Shown piece after piece: positions 18,067 through 27,202 of a DNA stretch of 64,000 nucleotides; positions within the stretch are counted from its first letter, which is position 1; each line of letters begins with the position of its first letter. Below the pieces are notes generated by a model, which had not been told where the DNA came from, made no database searches, and worked only from the letters and a program-made list of their open reading frames with translations. The stretch spans positions 2,376,501-2,440,500 of the forward strand of contig NC_011420.2 in NCBI RefSeq assembly GCF_000016185.1, read 5' to 3'. The DNA is from Rhodospirillum centenum SW. Its GTDB lineage: Bacteria > Pseudomonadota > Alphaproteobacteria > Azospirillales > Azospirillaceae. Both the position numbers and the translations under genes were made by a program.

Positions 18067-19611
18067 TCAGCCCTTCACGAGGAAGGCCCGGATGGCGGCC
18101 AGAAGCGCGTCCAGGTCGGGTTCGTGCAGGTACATCATGTGCCCGGCCTCGAAGTAGGCCATCTCCACCCGGTCGGCCAGGATGTCATGCCGGCCGAAGG
18201 TGTATTCGGCGTCGAAGAACGGCGTCACCAGATCGTAGTAGCCGTTCGCCACCAGCACCCGCAGCCGGCCGTTGCGGCGCAGCGCGTCGGACAGGGCGCG
18301 GGCGGTGTTGACGTAGGACGGCTCCCAGCCCTCCCCCTCCGGCGCGGTGCGCCAGTTCCAGCCCTGCGAGACCGCATCGCTGCCGGTCAGGTAGGGGCGG
18401 TCCATCTCCACCTTCAGGACCTCGCCGAGATAGCTGTTCAGCGCGGCCGTGTAGGCGCTCTCCGTCGCCTCCGAGGCGGCGTCGCCCAGCACCGGCCGGT
18501 CGGCCACGGGATCGGGTTCGGCCAGCGTGTAGCGGCCGTCGAACTGGCCGAGGGCGAGACCCTTGTCGCGCAGCAGCTCCTTGCGGAAGCGCGGCACCAT
18601 CACCCGCAGGTCGGAGCGCAGCACGTACTCCTTCGACAGGCCGGTGAAGCGGGCCAGCTCCGCCGCCACCGCCTCGCGCTCGGCGGCGGGCAGGCGGTTA
18701 CCCTTGAACAGGGCCGGCAGATAGCGGTCCACGGCGAAGGCCCGCGCCTGGGCCACCCAGGTCTTCAGGTCCGTCCCCTGCCCCGCCTTGCCGTGATAGC
18801 GGGCGGCGGCGGCCATGGACGGCAGATAGGTGACGAAGCTGGTGATGTTGTCCGGCGTGCTGGTGGAGCCGGCATAGTCCAGCGCCTGGCTGACCAGCAC
18901 CAGCCCGTTCAGCGCCATGTTCTGGCCGCCCTCGTTCAGGGCGTCGGCCACGGCGGCGGCACGGGTGGTGCCGAAACTCTCGCCCACGATGAACTTGGGC
19001 GCGTTCCAGCGGCGGTTCGCCGTGACCCACTGGCGCATGAAGCGGACGATGCTGTCGCGGTCCTGGTTCAGACCCCAGAAGTCCCTGGTCTGCCCCTTGC
19101 CGACAACCCGGCTGTAGCCGGTGCCGACCGGGTCGATGAAGACCAGATCGGTCAGGTCCAGCGGCGCCTGGGGGTTGTCCACCAGGGCGAAGGGGGCGGC
19201 GCCGTCGTCGGCGTCGGCATTCGACGGGACGGCGACCCGCTTGGGTCCCAGCAGCCCCATGTGCAGCCAGATGGAGGCGGAGCCCGGCCCCCCGTTGAAG
19301 ACGAAGGTGACGGGCCGTTTCGCCGAGTCCACCCCGTCGCGGACATAGGCGGTGGACCAGATCGCGGCGACCGGCTCGCCCGCGTCGTCGTTGAGGATCG
19401 TCTCCCCGGCGGTGACGGTATAGGGGACACCCTGCCCGCCGAAGCGGCCCTGCAGCCGGGCGGTGAAGACCTTGGGCGGGGGCACCGGCTTCTCCGCCGC
19501 CGCGGGCGTGCCGCCCGGCGGCGTCTCCTGGGCCAGCGCGGCGGGAGCCGCCGTCGCCATCACCGCCACCATTCCCCCTGCCAGCACCATCGCCAACGCC
19601 AGCCGCCGCAT
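18067..19611 (-). CDS. Secreted S10 family serine carboxypeptidase
   Basis: The 514-residue precursor has a signal peptide (MRRLALAMVLAGGMVAVMAT...ALAQ). The alpha/beta-hydrolase core shows the oxyanion region FNGGPGSASIWLHMG, nucleophile motif VGESFGTTRA, the Asp in ANGYYDLVTPFF, and the catalytic His in FEAGHMMYLHEP. Bacterial S10 members act as periplasmic or outer carboxypeptidases that trim C-terminal residues. It lies next to a secreted S46 peptidase on the same strand; a terminator separates them, so they are probably separate units serving peptide use. Confidence 0.93.
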   Translation of the reverse strand: MRRLALAMVLAGGMVAVMATAAPAALAQETPPGGTPAAAEKPVPPPKVFTARLQGRFGGQGVPYTVTAGETILNDDAGEPVAAIWSTAYVRDGVDSAKRPVTFVFNGGPGSASIWLHMGLLGPKRVAVPSNADADDGAAPFALVDNPQAPLDLTDLVFIDPVGTGYSRVVGKGQTRDFWGLNQDRDSIVRFMRQWVTANRRWNAPKFIVGESFGTTRAAAVADALNEGGQNMALNGLVLVSQALDYAGSTSTPDNITSFVTYLPSMAAAARYHGKAGQGTDLKTWVAQARAFAVDRYLPALFKGNRLPAAEREAVAAELARFTGLSKEYVLRSDLRVMVPRFRKELLRDKGLALGQFDGRYTLAEPDPVADRPVLGDAASEATESAYTAALNSYLGEVLKVEMDRPYLTGSDAVSQGWNWRTAPEGEGWEPSYVNTARALSDALRRNGRLRVLVANGYYDLVTPFFDAEYTFGRHDILADRVEMAYFEAGHMMYLHEPDLDALLAAIRAFLVKG

Positions 19612-19716
19612 GCCCTGTCCTTTCCCTGTTCTGTCCCGCTGCCGGGTCCGCCCCGTTGCGGGGTCGGAACCGACCTTACCCCCACCGGACGGGGCTGTCT
19701 GCGCCGGCGGGGGGCC

Positions 19717-19751
19717 GAAAAGCAGAGGGCGGCCCCGGTGGGACCGCCCTC
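19717..19751 (-). terminator. Intrinsic terminator after the S46 peptidase gene
   Basis: On the minus strand GAGGGCGG and CCGCCCTC (19751 to 19725) form an 8-bp stem followed by TGCTTTTC. It starts 30 bases past the stop codon. Confidence 0.75.
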
Positions 19752-19780
19752 GCCTCGGACTGGGGATCAGGAACAGGCCG

Positions 19781-21856
19781 TCAGAGGCCCAGCTCCTTCA
19801 CCAGATGGTCCGCCTTGTAGACCTTGCGCAGGGCCTCGGCCATGCCGCGGATGTCCACGAAGACGGTGCGGTTGCGCCGCATGTCGTAGCCGTAGTCGCC
19901 GGCCAGGGAGTGGATGTTGCCGTCGAACACCAGACCGATCGCTTCGGCGCGGGAGTTCAGGATCGGGGACCCGGAATTGCCGCCGATGATGTCGTTCGTG
20001 CTGACGCCGTTGAACGGCACCGACATGCCGATGACGCCCTTCGCCTTCTCCCAGCTCTCCGGCAGGTCGAACGGCACCGCCCCGGTGTCACGGTTGTAGA
20101 GGCCGGCGAAGGTGGTGAACGGCTCCACCTGGGTGCCGTCCTCCTCCGTCCAGCCCTTCACATGGCCGTAGGACAGGCGCAGCGTGAAGGTGGCGTCGGG
20201 GTAGACGCTGTCGCCGAGGAGCGCGAAACGGGCCTTGGCGATGCGGGCCTGGGCCGCCTCGACCGGGGCCTCGATCTCCTCCTCCACGGCCTTGCGGGCG
20301 GCGCGGGCGTCCGCATCCACCAGCTTCGCCAGGGCGATCATCGGATCATCCGATGCCGCCACGGCTTCCTTGCCGCCCTCGAACAGGGTCAGGCGGACCT
20401 TCGGGTCGCCCAGCTTGCTGGTCTTCACCAGATCCTCGGCCACCTGCTCGGGCGACTTCTTGCCCAGCACCTTCTGCACCAGGGCGTTGTCGGGACCGAA
20501 CTCCTCGCGCAGCTTGCTGAGCGAGAAGGCGAGCGTGGTGATCTCCAGCGACTCGTGGACCGGCGCCGGGTTGGACAGGCGCTGCTTCAGCGCCGGCAGC
20601 CGGGCCTCGCTGAACTCGCGCAGGCGCTGATCGTTCGGCTTGCCGGCCTCCTCGGCGGAGCGGACCAGCAGACGGGCGAAGGAGAACAGGCTGCTGTCGA
20701 AGGCGCGGCCGCGCTCCAGCATCAGGTAGCGCGGGGCCAGCGCACGCTGGCGCTGCATCGCCTTGGCGATCTGCTCATAGGCGTCGCCGACCTGGGCCGC
20801 CAGCTTCGGATCGGCCTTGATGCGGGCCCGCAGCTCCGTCTCGGCGGCAACCTTGTCGCCGAAGAACTGCGCGTCCACCAGGGCCTGCTGCCGGCCGCGC
20901 CAGACCTTCAGGCTGTTCTCGATGCCGGTCAGTTCCTCCAGCGCGAGACGGTGCTCCTCCTCGCCGCGGCGGCCGAACTCGATCAGACGGCCGCGCAGCT
21001 CGGAGAGGTACATCAGCGTCGCCGGGGCGAACACGTCGCGCAGATAGGCGAGCTGGTCGGTCGTGTTCAGGCGGCTGGTCGAGCCCGGATGGCCGGTGAC
21101 GAAGGTCGCCTCGTCCGGCTTGGCGCCGGCCTTGGACCAGGGGAAATAGTTGGGGCTGGAGATCGGCTTGCCGTCCGCGCCGTAGACGCGCAGCAAGGAC
21201 ATGTCCAGGCAGTAGCGCGGGAAGTTGAAGTTGTCCGGGTCGCCGCCGAAGGCCGCGATGCCGAATTCCGGCGCGAAGGCCAGACGGACATCCTGGTAGC
21301 GGTTGTACTTGTAGAGATTGTAGCGGCCGCCCTGGTAGAGCGTGACCACGTCGCAGCGGACATTGGCGTCGCCGCCGGAGCAGCCCCGCTCGATCTCCGC
21401 GAAGACGGCGCGGCGGGCATCGGCGAACTCCTTGCCGGTCTTGCCCTCGGTCGCCTTCGCCACCTTGTCGGTCACGTCGGTGATCTCGGTCAGCTGGTTG
21501 ACCTCGATGCCGGCGCAACGCCGCTCCTCGGCCCGGGTGCCGGCCAGGAAGCCCTTCGCCATCAGGTCGTTCTCCGGCGTGGACAGCTCGGCCACGCAGT
21601 CGGAGACGCAGTGATGGTTGGTCATCACCAGGCCTTCGGGGGAGACGAAGCTGCCCGAGCAGCCGCCGGCCAGCCGGACGGACGAGAGGCGCACCTTCTC
21701 CAGCCACTTGGCATCCGGCTTCAAGCCGGTGGACTTCTGGATGGCCTCGGCCGGCACGTTGTCCAGGGTCCACATGCCCTCGTCGGCCATGGCGGAGCTG
21801 CTGAAGGCTCCAACGGCCAGGGCGATGATCGCCCCCGCAGTCAATCGCTTCGTCAT
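19781..21856 (-). CDS. Secreted S46 family dipeptidyl-peptidase
   Basis: The 691-residue precursor begins with a signal peptide (MTKRLTAGAIIALAVGAFSS...AMA) and EGMWTLDN, typical of DPP7/DPP11-type S46 peptidases. The trypsin-like triad is visible: His in MTNHHCVSD, and Ser in IIGGNSGSPIL, with the Asp in between. S46 enzymes release dipeptides from polypeptide N-termini in the periplasm. I start at ATG 21856, where the signal peptide begins; the open frame extends to 22063 without conserved sequence. It may supply dipeptides along with the S10 and M28 enzymes nearby. Confidence 0.94.
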   Translation of the reverse strand: MTKRLTAGAIIALAVGAFSSSAMADEGMWTLDNVPAEAIQKSTGLKPDAKWLEKVRLSSVRLAGGCSGSFVSPEGLVMTNHHCVSDCVAELSTPENDLMAKGFLAGTRAEERRCAGIEVNQLTEITDVTDKVAKATEGKTGKEFADARRAVFAEIERGCSGGDANVRCDVVTLYQGGRYNLYKYNRYQDVRLAFAPEFGIAAFGGDPDNFNFPRYCLDMSLLRVYGADGKPISSPNYFPWSKAGAKPDEATFVTGHPGSTSRLNTTDQLAYLRDVFAPATLMYLSELRGRLIEFGRRGEEEHRLALEELTGIENSLKVWRGRQQALVDAQFFGDKVAAETELRARIKADPKLAAQVGDAYEQIAKAMQRQRALAPRYLMLERGRAFDSSLFSFARLLVRSAEEAGKPNDQRLREFSEARLPALKQRLSNPAPVHESLEITTLAFSLSKLREEFGPDNALVQKVLGKKSPEQVAEDLVKTSKLGDPKVRLTLFEGGKEAVAASDDPMIALAKLVDADARAARKAVEEEIEAPVEAAQARIAKARFALLGDSVYPDATFTLRLSYGHVKGWTEEDGTQVEPFTTFAGLYNRDTGAVPFDLPESWEKAKGVIGMSVPFNGVSTNDIIGGNSGSPILNSRAEAIGLVFDGNIHSLAGDYGYDMRRNRTVFVDIRGMAEALRKVYKADHLVKELGL

Positions 21857-21960
21857 CTGTGGTTCGTCCGTCCGGGTTGAGCGTGTTTCTTCACGGTCGG
21901 GCCGGCACCGCGGCGCCGGCCGGTCTTGGGGGCGCCGCGGGGTCGCGGACGCCCCGGGGG

Positions 21961-22620
21961 TCAACTGGCGTTGGCGGCGCGGCGGCGCAGGAAATCGTCC
22001 AGCGAGGCGGCCATGTCGGCCAGCAGGGAGGCCACCATCGGCTCGGCCCGCAGGGTCGTCCACACCGTGCGCAGGGTGGGGTGGTCGGCCAGGGCGTCGA
22101 ATTTGCCGAAGGCCGGCATGAAGCGGTCCAGGTAGAACAGGGCCGGGACCAGCGCGCAGTCGGCCAGGGTCAGCTCCGGCCCCAGGGCGTAGGGACCCTT
22201 CAGGAGCTTCTCCAGCCCGTCCAGGCCGCGGCGCAGCTCCGCCAGCTTCTCCTCGACCACGGCGCTGTCGCGGGTCGTGGGGTTGAGCTGGCCCAGCAGG
22301 CCCAGCAGGCCCGGCAGCACGTAGAGGTCCACCGCCCGGCTGACGGTGCGGCTGCGGGCGCGGCCGGCCGGATCGGCCGGCAGCAGCGGCGGCTGGGGGT
22401 ATTTCTCCTCCAGATACTCGCAGATCACCTCGGACTCGAAGACCGGCCCGTCCTCGCCCACCAGGGTCGGGATCTTGCCGTAGGGGTTCAGCGCCAGATA
22501 CTCCGGCGACTTCATGTTGCCGCCGGGCGGTTCAGCCTGCCGCACGTCCAGCCCCTTGCGGCGGACGGCGCAGAGCACGCGGGCGACATAGGGGGAGAGG
22601 GCGGCTCCGTACAGGATCAT
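21961..22620 (-). CDS. Glutathione S-transferase family protein
   Basis: This 219-residue protein has an N-terminal thioredoxin-like domain (MILYGAALSPYVARVLCAVR, with NPYGKIPTL and the glutathione-binding FESEVICEYLEEKYP) and an all-helical C-terminal domain (TLADCALVPALFYLDRFMP). Ser or Tyr near the N-terminus would activate glutathione. Substrate is unknown. The start is the ATG at 22620, which begins the conserved first strand. It is 104 bp upstream of the S46 peptidase gene on the same strand. Confidence 0.88.
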   Translation of the reverse strand: MILYGAALSPYVARVLCAVRRKGLDVRQAEPPGGNMKSPEYLALNPYGKIPTLVGEDGPVFESEVICEYLEEKYPQPPLLPADPAGRARSRTVSRAVDLYVLPGLLGLLGQLNPTTRDSAVVEEKLAELRRGLDGLEKLLKGPYALGPELTLADCALVPALFYLDRFMPAFGKFDALADHPTLRTVWTTLRAEPMVASLLADMAASLDDFLRRRAANAS

Positions 22621-22832
22621 TGGGCTGGCCTCGTGGCACCGGTTGCTGCGGCGGCCCTTCTTAGCCGCTCCCGACCGGGCAGGATAGACTGTTCCCGGGT
22701 CGCAGGGGGCGGACGCCGCCGGCAATGACGGATCATGCCTGCCATACGGACGGCGCGGTCTCCCGCCCCTTGCGACGGGGAATGGTTTAGACCAGATGCA
22801 GCGGGCTTTCCAGATGGACGGATTGTGCGCGG

Positions 22833-23450
22833 ATGCTTCCTGAACACGACGGCGGCGGCAACGGTGGCGGCAGCCTGGAGACGGCCTGGAACCTGCCGGT
22901 TCTGGGGTCGGACACCCTTCCCGGCGGCCTGCTGTCGGCGGCGCTGGCGTTCTGGCGCCGGCTGAAGCCGGAGACGGGCGGCCTGCCCGGCTTCGACGGC
23001 TTCGATCCGCGGCAGCTTCCGCCCTCGGTCCTGCCCCACGCCGCCCTGCTGGGCGGCTTCGATGCCGAGGGCCGGGTCCGCGGCCTGTTCCTGGGCACGG
23101 TCGCGGCCATGCAGGCCGGCGCCGAACTCGCCGGCCACCGGCTGGACGAGCTGTACCCGCCCGCCACCTACGCCCAGGTCGAACGGACGCTGCGCACGGT
23201 GGAGATCCTGCGGCGGCCGGTGCTGGCCTCGGTCTCCTTCGGCACCGACGGCGTCCGCCTGCTGGACAGCGACCGGCTCTGCCTGCCCCTCCAGGGGGCC
23301 GACGGCAGCGTCGCCGGCTTCGTCGTGGTGATGGACCAGCGCCCGACCGAGGCGGGCCGGTCGCGTCCGCTGAAGCTGCTGAGCGATGCGCCGGCGCTGC
23401 TGCGCTGCGACCTCTACCGCGTCATGCTCCGGCGGGCGAGCCAGGAGTAG
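22833..23450 (+). CDS. PAS domain-containing protein (PAS_5-like)
   Basis: The 205-residue protein has one PAS-like region (GSDTLPGGLLSAALAFWRRL through GFVVVMDQRP) and no output domain. Stand-alone proteins of this type are abundant in Azospirillum and relatives; their partners are mostly unknown. Residues IRGLFLGT-like and AGAELAGHRLDELYPP fit the family pattern. The ATG at 22833 begins the frame. Its last 29 bp overlap the 3' end of the converging ligase gene. Confidence 0.75.
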   Translation: MLPEHDGGGNGGGSLETAWNLPVLGSDTLPGGLLSAALAFWRRLKPETGGLPGFDGFDPRQLPPSVLPHAALLGGFDAEGRVRGLFLGTVAAMQAGAELAGHRLDELYPPATYAQVERTLRTVEILRRPVLASVSFGTDGVRLLDSDRLCLPLQGADGSVAGFVVVMDQRPTEAGRSRPLKLLSDAPALLRCDLYRVMLRRASQE

Positions 23451-25005
23451 GCGGCGCGAAGGTGCTGCGGTGGGTGTCGCGCAGCAGCGCCTTCTGCACC
23501 TTGCCCATGGTGTTGCGCGGCAGCTCCGGCACGAACCAGACCCGCTTGGGCACCTTGAAGCCGGCCAGTTCCGCCTTCACGGCGGCGATCACCGCGGCTT
23601 CGGTCAGCCCGTCCTGACCGGGGTGCTTCTGCACCACGGCGGCCACCGCCTCCCCCAGATCGGGGTGCGGCAGGCCGAAGACGGCGCTTTCCACGACGCC
23701 GGGCAGGGCGTCCAGCACCGTCTCCACCTCCTTGGGGTAGACGTTGAAGCCGCCGGAGATGATCAGGTCCTTGGCACGGCCGACGATGTGGACATAGCCG
23801 CGGGCATCCACCTTGCCGACGTCGCCGGTGATGAAGAAGCCGTCGGGGCGCATCTCCTCCGCCGTCTTGTCCGGCCTGTTCCAGTAGCCCTTGAACAGGT
23901 TGGGGCCACGGATCTCGATCACGCCGGTCTCCTCCGGCCCCAGCACGGCCCCGTCCTCGCCGACGACGCGCAGCTCGACACCGGGCAGCGGGAAGCCGAC
24001 GGTGCCGGGGATGCGGTCCCCCTCCAGCGGGTTGGAGGTGATCATGCACGCCTCGGTCATGCCGTAGCGTTCCAGGATCGCGTGGCCGGTGCGCTCCTGG
24101 AACGCCCGGTGCGTGTCGGCCAGCAGCGGGGCGGACCCGGAGATGAACAGACGCATGGTCGCCGCCTGGGCGCGGCCGAACGCCGGATGCGCCAGCAGCC
24201 GCGTGTAGAAGGTCGGGACGCCCATCATCAGCGTGGCGGCGGGCAGCAGCCGCAGCACGGCGTCCGCGTCGAAGCGGGACAGGAACAGCAGGCTGCCGCC
24301 GGCCAGCAGCACCGTTCCCAGCCCGACGAACAGGCCGTGCGTGTGGAAGACCGGCAGCGCGTGCAGCAGCACGTCGTCCGGCCGGAAGCCCCAGCAGTCG
24401 TGCAGGGTCAGCAGATTGGAACCGAGGTTCCAGTGCGTCATCATCGCACCCTTGGACCGCCCCGTCGTGCCGGAGGTGTAGAGGATGGCGGCGAGGTCGT
24501 CCTTCTCCCGCGGCACGGTGGCGAAGGTCGTCGGCTGCTCCAGCCCGGCCTCGGCCAGACTGCCGTCCGCCGCCACACCCAGGGTCGCCACCTGCGGCAC
24601 GCCGGCGGCGGCGGCCAGCTCCCGCATCTCCGCCTCGTCCTCCGGGCGGCAGACGACCAGGGCGGGGCCGGCATCCTCCAGGAAATAGGCGATCTCGCCG
24701 CGCCGGTAGGCCGTGTTCAGCGGCAGGTAGACCGCGCCCGCCCGCAGCACGGCCAGGAACAGCATGACGTTCTCGGCACTCTTCTCCACCTGCACGGCGA
24801 CGCGGTCGCCGGGCTTCACGCCCATCGCCACCAGCACGTTGGCGAAGCGGGCCGAAACCGCGTCGATGTCGGCATAGGTGTAGTAGACGCCCTGGCGCGG
24901 CCCGTCCTCCAGGGTCAGGAACCGCCGTGTCCGGTCGGCCGGAAACCGGCTCTCGAACAGGTGGTAGAGATTGCCGCTGGCGGGGGCCGTCACCGTCTCG
25001 CCCAT
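23422..25005 (-). CDS. matB: Malonyl-CoA synthase-like AMP-binding ligase
   Basis: This 527-residue enzyme belongs to the acyl-CoA synthetase family: LYTSGTTGRSKGAMMTH is the phosphate loop, ILERYGMTEACMITSNP the adenylate site, TGDVGKVDARGYVHIVGR the hinge, and NTMGKVQK has the catalytic Lys. The stretch GVKPGDRVAVQVEKSAEN and GAVYLPLNTAYRRGEI strongly resembles MatB, which makes malonyl-CoA from malonate, so I prefer that call over a general fatty-acyl ligase. The start is ATG 25005 (GAGACGGACGACG upstream). No malonate transporter or decarboxylase is next to it. Confidence 0.82.
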   Translation of the reverse strand: MGETVTAPASGNLYHLFESRFPADRTRRFLTLEDGPRQGVYYTYADIDAVSARFANVLVAMGVKPGDRVAVQVEKSAENVMLFLAVLRAGAVYLPLNTAYRRGEIAYFLEDAGPALVVCRPEDEAEMRELAAAAGVPQVATLGVAADGSLAEAGLEQPTTFATVPREKDDLAAILYTSGTTGRSKGAMMTHWNLGSNLLTLHDCWGFRPDDVLLHALPVFHTHGLFVGLGTVLLAGGSLLFLSRFDADAVLRLLPAATLMMGVPTFYTRLLAHPAFGRAQAATMRLFISGSAPLLADTHRAFQERTGHAILERYGMTEACMITSNPLEGDRIPGTVGFPLPGVELRVVGEDGAVLGPEETGVIEIRGPNLFKGYWNRPDKTAEEMRPDGFFITGDVGKVDARGYVHIVGRAKDLIISGGFNVYPKEVETVLDALPGVVESAVFGLPHPDLGEAVAAVVQKHPGQDGLTEAAVIAAVKAELAGFKVPKRVWFVPELPRNTMGKVQKALLRDTHRSTFAPPTPGSPAGA

Positions 25006-25080
25006 CGTCGTCCGTCTCCCTGGCAGGCGCCGCCGCTGCGGCCGCACGGGCAGGACGATAGCGGCGGCGCCTGCCGCTGC

Positions 25081-25115
25081 CAACCGGGTGCTGGCAACCG
25101 GGTGCTGGCAACCGG
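25081..25115. repeat. Short tandem repeat upstream of the ligase gene
   Basis: Two 14-bp copies of CAACCGGGTGCTGG followed by a partial third copy lie between the ligase and HupE genes, which diverge. They may sit in the promoter zone of either gene. Confidence 0.6.
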
Positions 25116-25207
25116 CACTGCCGGCAGCCTCGGGCATTGACCGCGGCATAACCGCCGGCGGATAGGGTGGGATCACCCGTCCGCATCCCGCTCTGCCCGG
25201 AAAAGCC

Positions 25208-25798
25208 ATGCCCCGCCGCCCCGCCCTTGCCGTTCTGACCGCTCTCTCCGTCCTTGCCGTGGCGCTGCCGGCCCAGGCTGCCGCCAGCCTGTCGGGCGGC
25301 GCCTTCGGGACGGGGCTGACGGCGCCGGTGGTGCTGACGGTGCATCTCCTGGGCCTGCTGGCGCTGGGCCTCTGGGCCGCCGACCAGGGCGGGCAGGCGT
25401 CCGGCCAGGGACCGGCGGTGGCGCTGGTGGCGGCGCTGGTCTTCGGCCTGCTGCACCAGTCCGGGGTGCGGCTGCCCTATGGCGGGCTGGTGCTGGAGGC
25501 GTCGCTGCTGGTCTTCGGCCTGCTCACGGCCTTCGCCGTGGCGCTGCCGCTGGCGCTCACGCTGCTGCTGGCGGCGGTGGCCGGGGCGGCGCACGGCATG
25601 GGCCTGTCGGCCTGGGTCGGGGCGCCCAGTTCGCCCCTGCCCTTCTGGCTGGGGACGGGCTGCGGTTTCGTCCTGGTGGGCAGCGCCGGCGTCGGGCTGC
25701 ACGGCCTGCTGGCGCAGAACCTCTCCGCCACCGCGGTGCGCGCCGCCGGCGGGATGATCGCGCTGGCGGGGCTGCTGATGCTGCTGGACGTCATGTGA
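25208..25798 (+). CDS. HupE/UreJ family membrane protein
   Basis: The 196-residue protein starts with a signal-like segment (MPRRPALAVLTALSVLAV...AQA) and contains about six membrane helices. LGLWAADQGG, the His-containing GLLHQSGVRLPYGG and AAHGMG fit HupE/UreJ, a family of nickel or cobalt permeases found with hydrogenase, urease or vitamin B12 genes. None of those genes adjoins it, although a probable cobD lies at the far right of the window. The substrate is therefore only inferred. Confidence 0.8.
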   Translation: MPRRPALAVLTALSVLAVALPAQAAASLSGGAFGTGLTAPVVLTVHLLGLLALGLWAADQGGQASGQGPAVALVAALVFGLLHQSGVRLPYGGLVLEASLLVFGLLTAFAVALPLALTLLLAAVAGAAHGMGLSAWVGAPSSPLPFWLGTGCGFVLVGSAGVGLHGLLAQNLSATAVRAAGGMIALAGLLMLLDVM

Positions 25799-25971
25799 CC
25801 CCGCGCACAGCCGGCCGGGTCCGGACGCGCGACATTTCCGCCACAGAGCTGTTCAAACAGGTGCACGTGTCCCGCTTCCCCCCGGTGCGCTGGAGACATT
25901 CCCGAGAGCGGCCATTGCGCCCCCGCTTTCCCCGGCTCACATAAGGAAGCAGGCACCAGGAGCGATCGAGC

Positions 25972-27159
25972 GTGCCCGCCGTGACCCAGTCCCCTGTCCT
26001 GATCGGGCGTCGTGCCCTGTTGCGCTCCGGCATCGGCCTGTCCGGCGTCGGTCTGGCGGTCGCCTGCCTGCCGTTTCCGCTGCGCGCGCAGACGGCGAAC
26101 GCGCCAGGGCTGCGCTTCTTCCAGATCGGCACCGGCACGACCGGCGGCACCTATTTCCTGATCGGCGGCATCCTGGCCAACGCCATCAGCAACCCGCCCG
26201 GTTCGCTGCCGTGCGAGCGCGGCGGCAGTTGCGGGGTGCCCGGCCTGATCGTGGTGGCGCAGTCCACCTCCGGCGCCGTGGAGAATGTGGAGGGCATCCG
26301 CGAAGGCCGGCTGGAATCGGGCCTCGTGCAGGCGGACATCGCCTATGCCGCCTTCCGCGGGGAAGGTGCGTTCGAGGGGCGCAAGCCCCTGACGGAACTG
26401 CGCTCCATCGCCAACCTCTACACCGAGACGATCCATCTGGTCGTGCGCGCCGACAGCGGCATCCGCACCGTCGCGGACCTGAAGGGCAAGCGGCTGGTGC
26501 TGGGGGAGAAGGGGTCGGGCACGCTGGTGACGGCGCGCATCCTGCTGGCCGCCTACGGGCTGTCGGAAAAGTCGGTGACGCCGCTCTATCTCAGCCCCGG
26601 CGCGGCCAGCGACCGCATCGCCTCGGGCGAGGCGGACGGCTTCTTCATCGTCGGCGGCTTCCCGCTGCCGGCGGTGGCCGATCTCGCCGGCCGGGTGGCG
26701 ATCGGGCTGCTGTCCTTCGACGAGACGCACCTGTCGCGGATCGCCCGCCGGCTGCCCTTCTACACGGGCGCGGTGATCGAGGACGGCGCCTATGCCGGCG
26801 TGCCGCCGACCCCCACCCTGGGGGTGGGGGCGCAGTGGCTGGTGCACAACCGCATCTCCGAGGAGCTCGTCTACGGCATCACCCGCGCCCTCTGGAACGA
26901 GCGGACACGGGACCTGCTGCTCACCGGGCATCCGCGCGGCAGCAGCATCCGGCTGGAGACCGCGCTGAAGGGGCTGGCGGTGCCGCTGCATCCGGGCGCC
27001 GAGCGGTTCTACCGCGAGGTCGGCATGGCCGGGGATTCCGCGGCGATCGTGCCCGGTACGGCGGGCCGGGATGCCGGGTCGGCGGGCGCGAGCCCGGTTC
27101 CGCGCACGAAACCGGCCGCCCCGCCCGCTCCGGCCGGCCGGAGCGGGACACCCCGCTGA
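25972..27159 (+). CDS. TAXI family TRAP transporter solute-binding protein
   Basis: The 395-residue protein starts at GTG 25972 with AGGAGCGA as ribosome site. A twin-arginine-like leader (GRRALLRSGIGLSGVGLAVA) precedes FFQIGTGTTGGTYFLIGGIL, the signature of TAXI solute-binding proteins. Two lobes follow, with TETIHLVVRADSGI and DLKGKRLVLGEKGSGT. Such proteins capture a substrate, often a dicarboxylate or glutamate, for a membrane TRAP permease, but no permease gene is nearby. The last 40 residues are Pro/Ala-rich and not conserved. Export by Tat rather than Sec is an inference from the RR pair. Confidence 0.88.
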   Translation: MPAVTQSPVLIGRRALLRSGIGLSGVGLAVACLPFPLRAQTANAPGLRFFQIGTGTTGGTYFLIGGILANAISNPPGSLPCERGGSCGVPGLIVVAQSTSGAVENVEGIREGRLESGLVQADIAYAAFRGEGAFEGRKPLTELRSIANLYTETIHLVVRADSGIRTVADLKGKRLVLGEKGSGTLVTARILLAAYGLSEKSVTPLYLSPGAASDRIASGEADGFFIVGGFPLPAVADLAGRVAIGLLSFDETHLSRIARRLPFYTGAVIEDGAYAGVPPTPTLGVGAQWLVHNRISEELVYGITRALWNERTRDLLLTGHPRGSSIRLETALKGLAVPLHPGAERFYREVGMAGDSAAIVPGTAGRDAGSAGASPVPRTKPAAPPAPAGRSGTPR

Positions 27160-27202
27160 GGGAACGTCCCGCTGAGGGCATGTCCCGCCGGGGACGGGTC
27201 CC

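Noticed and set aside
25081-25115. Iteron or replication-origin repeat
   Set aside because: Only two full short copies, with no DnaA boxes or replication gene next to them.
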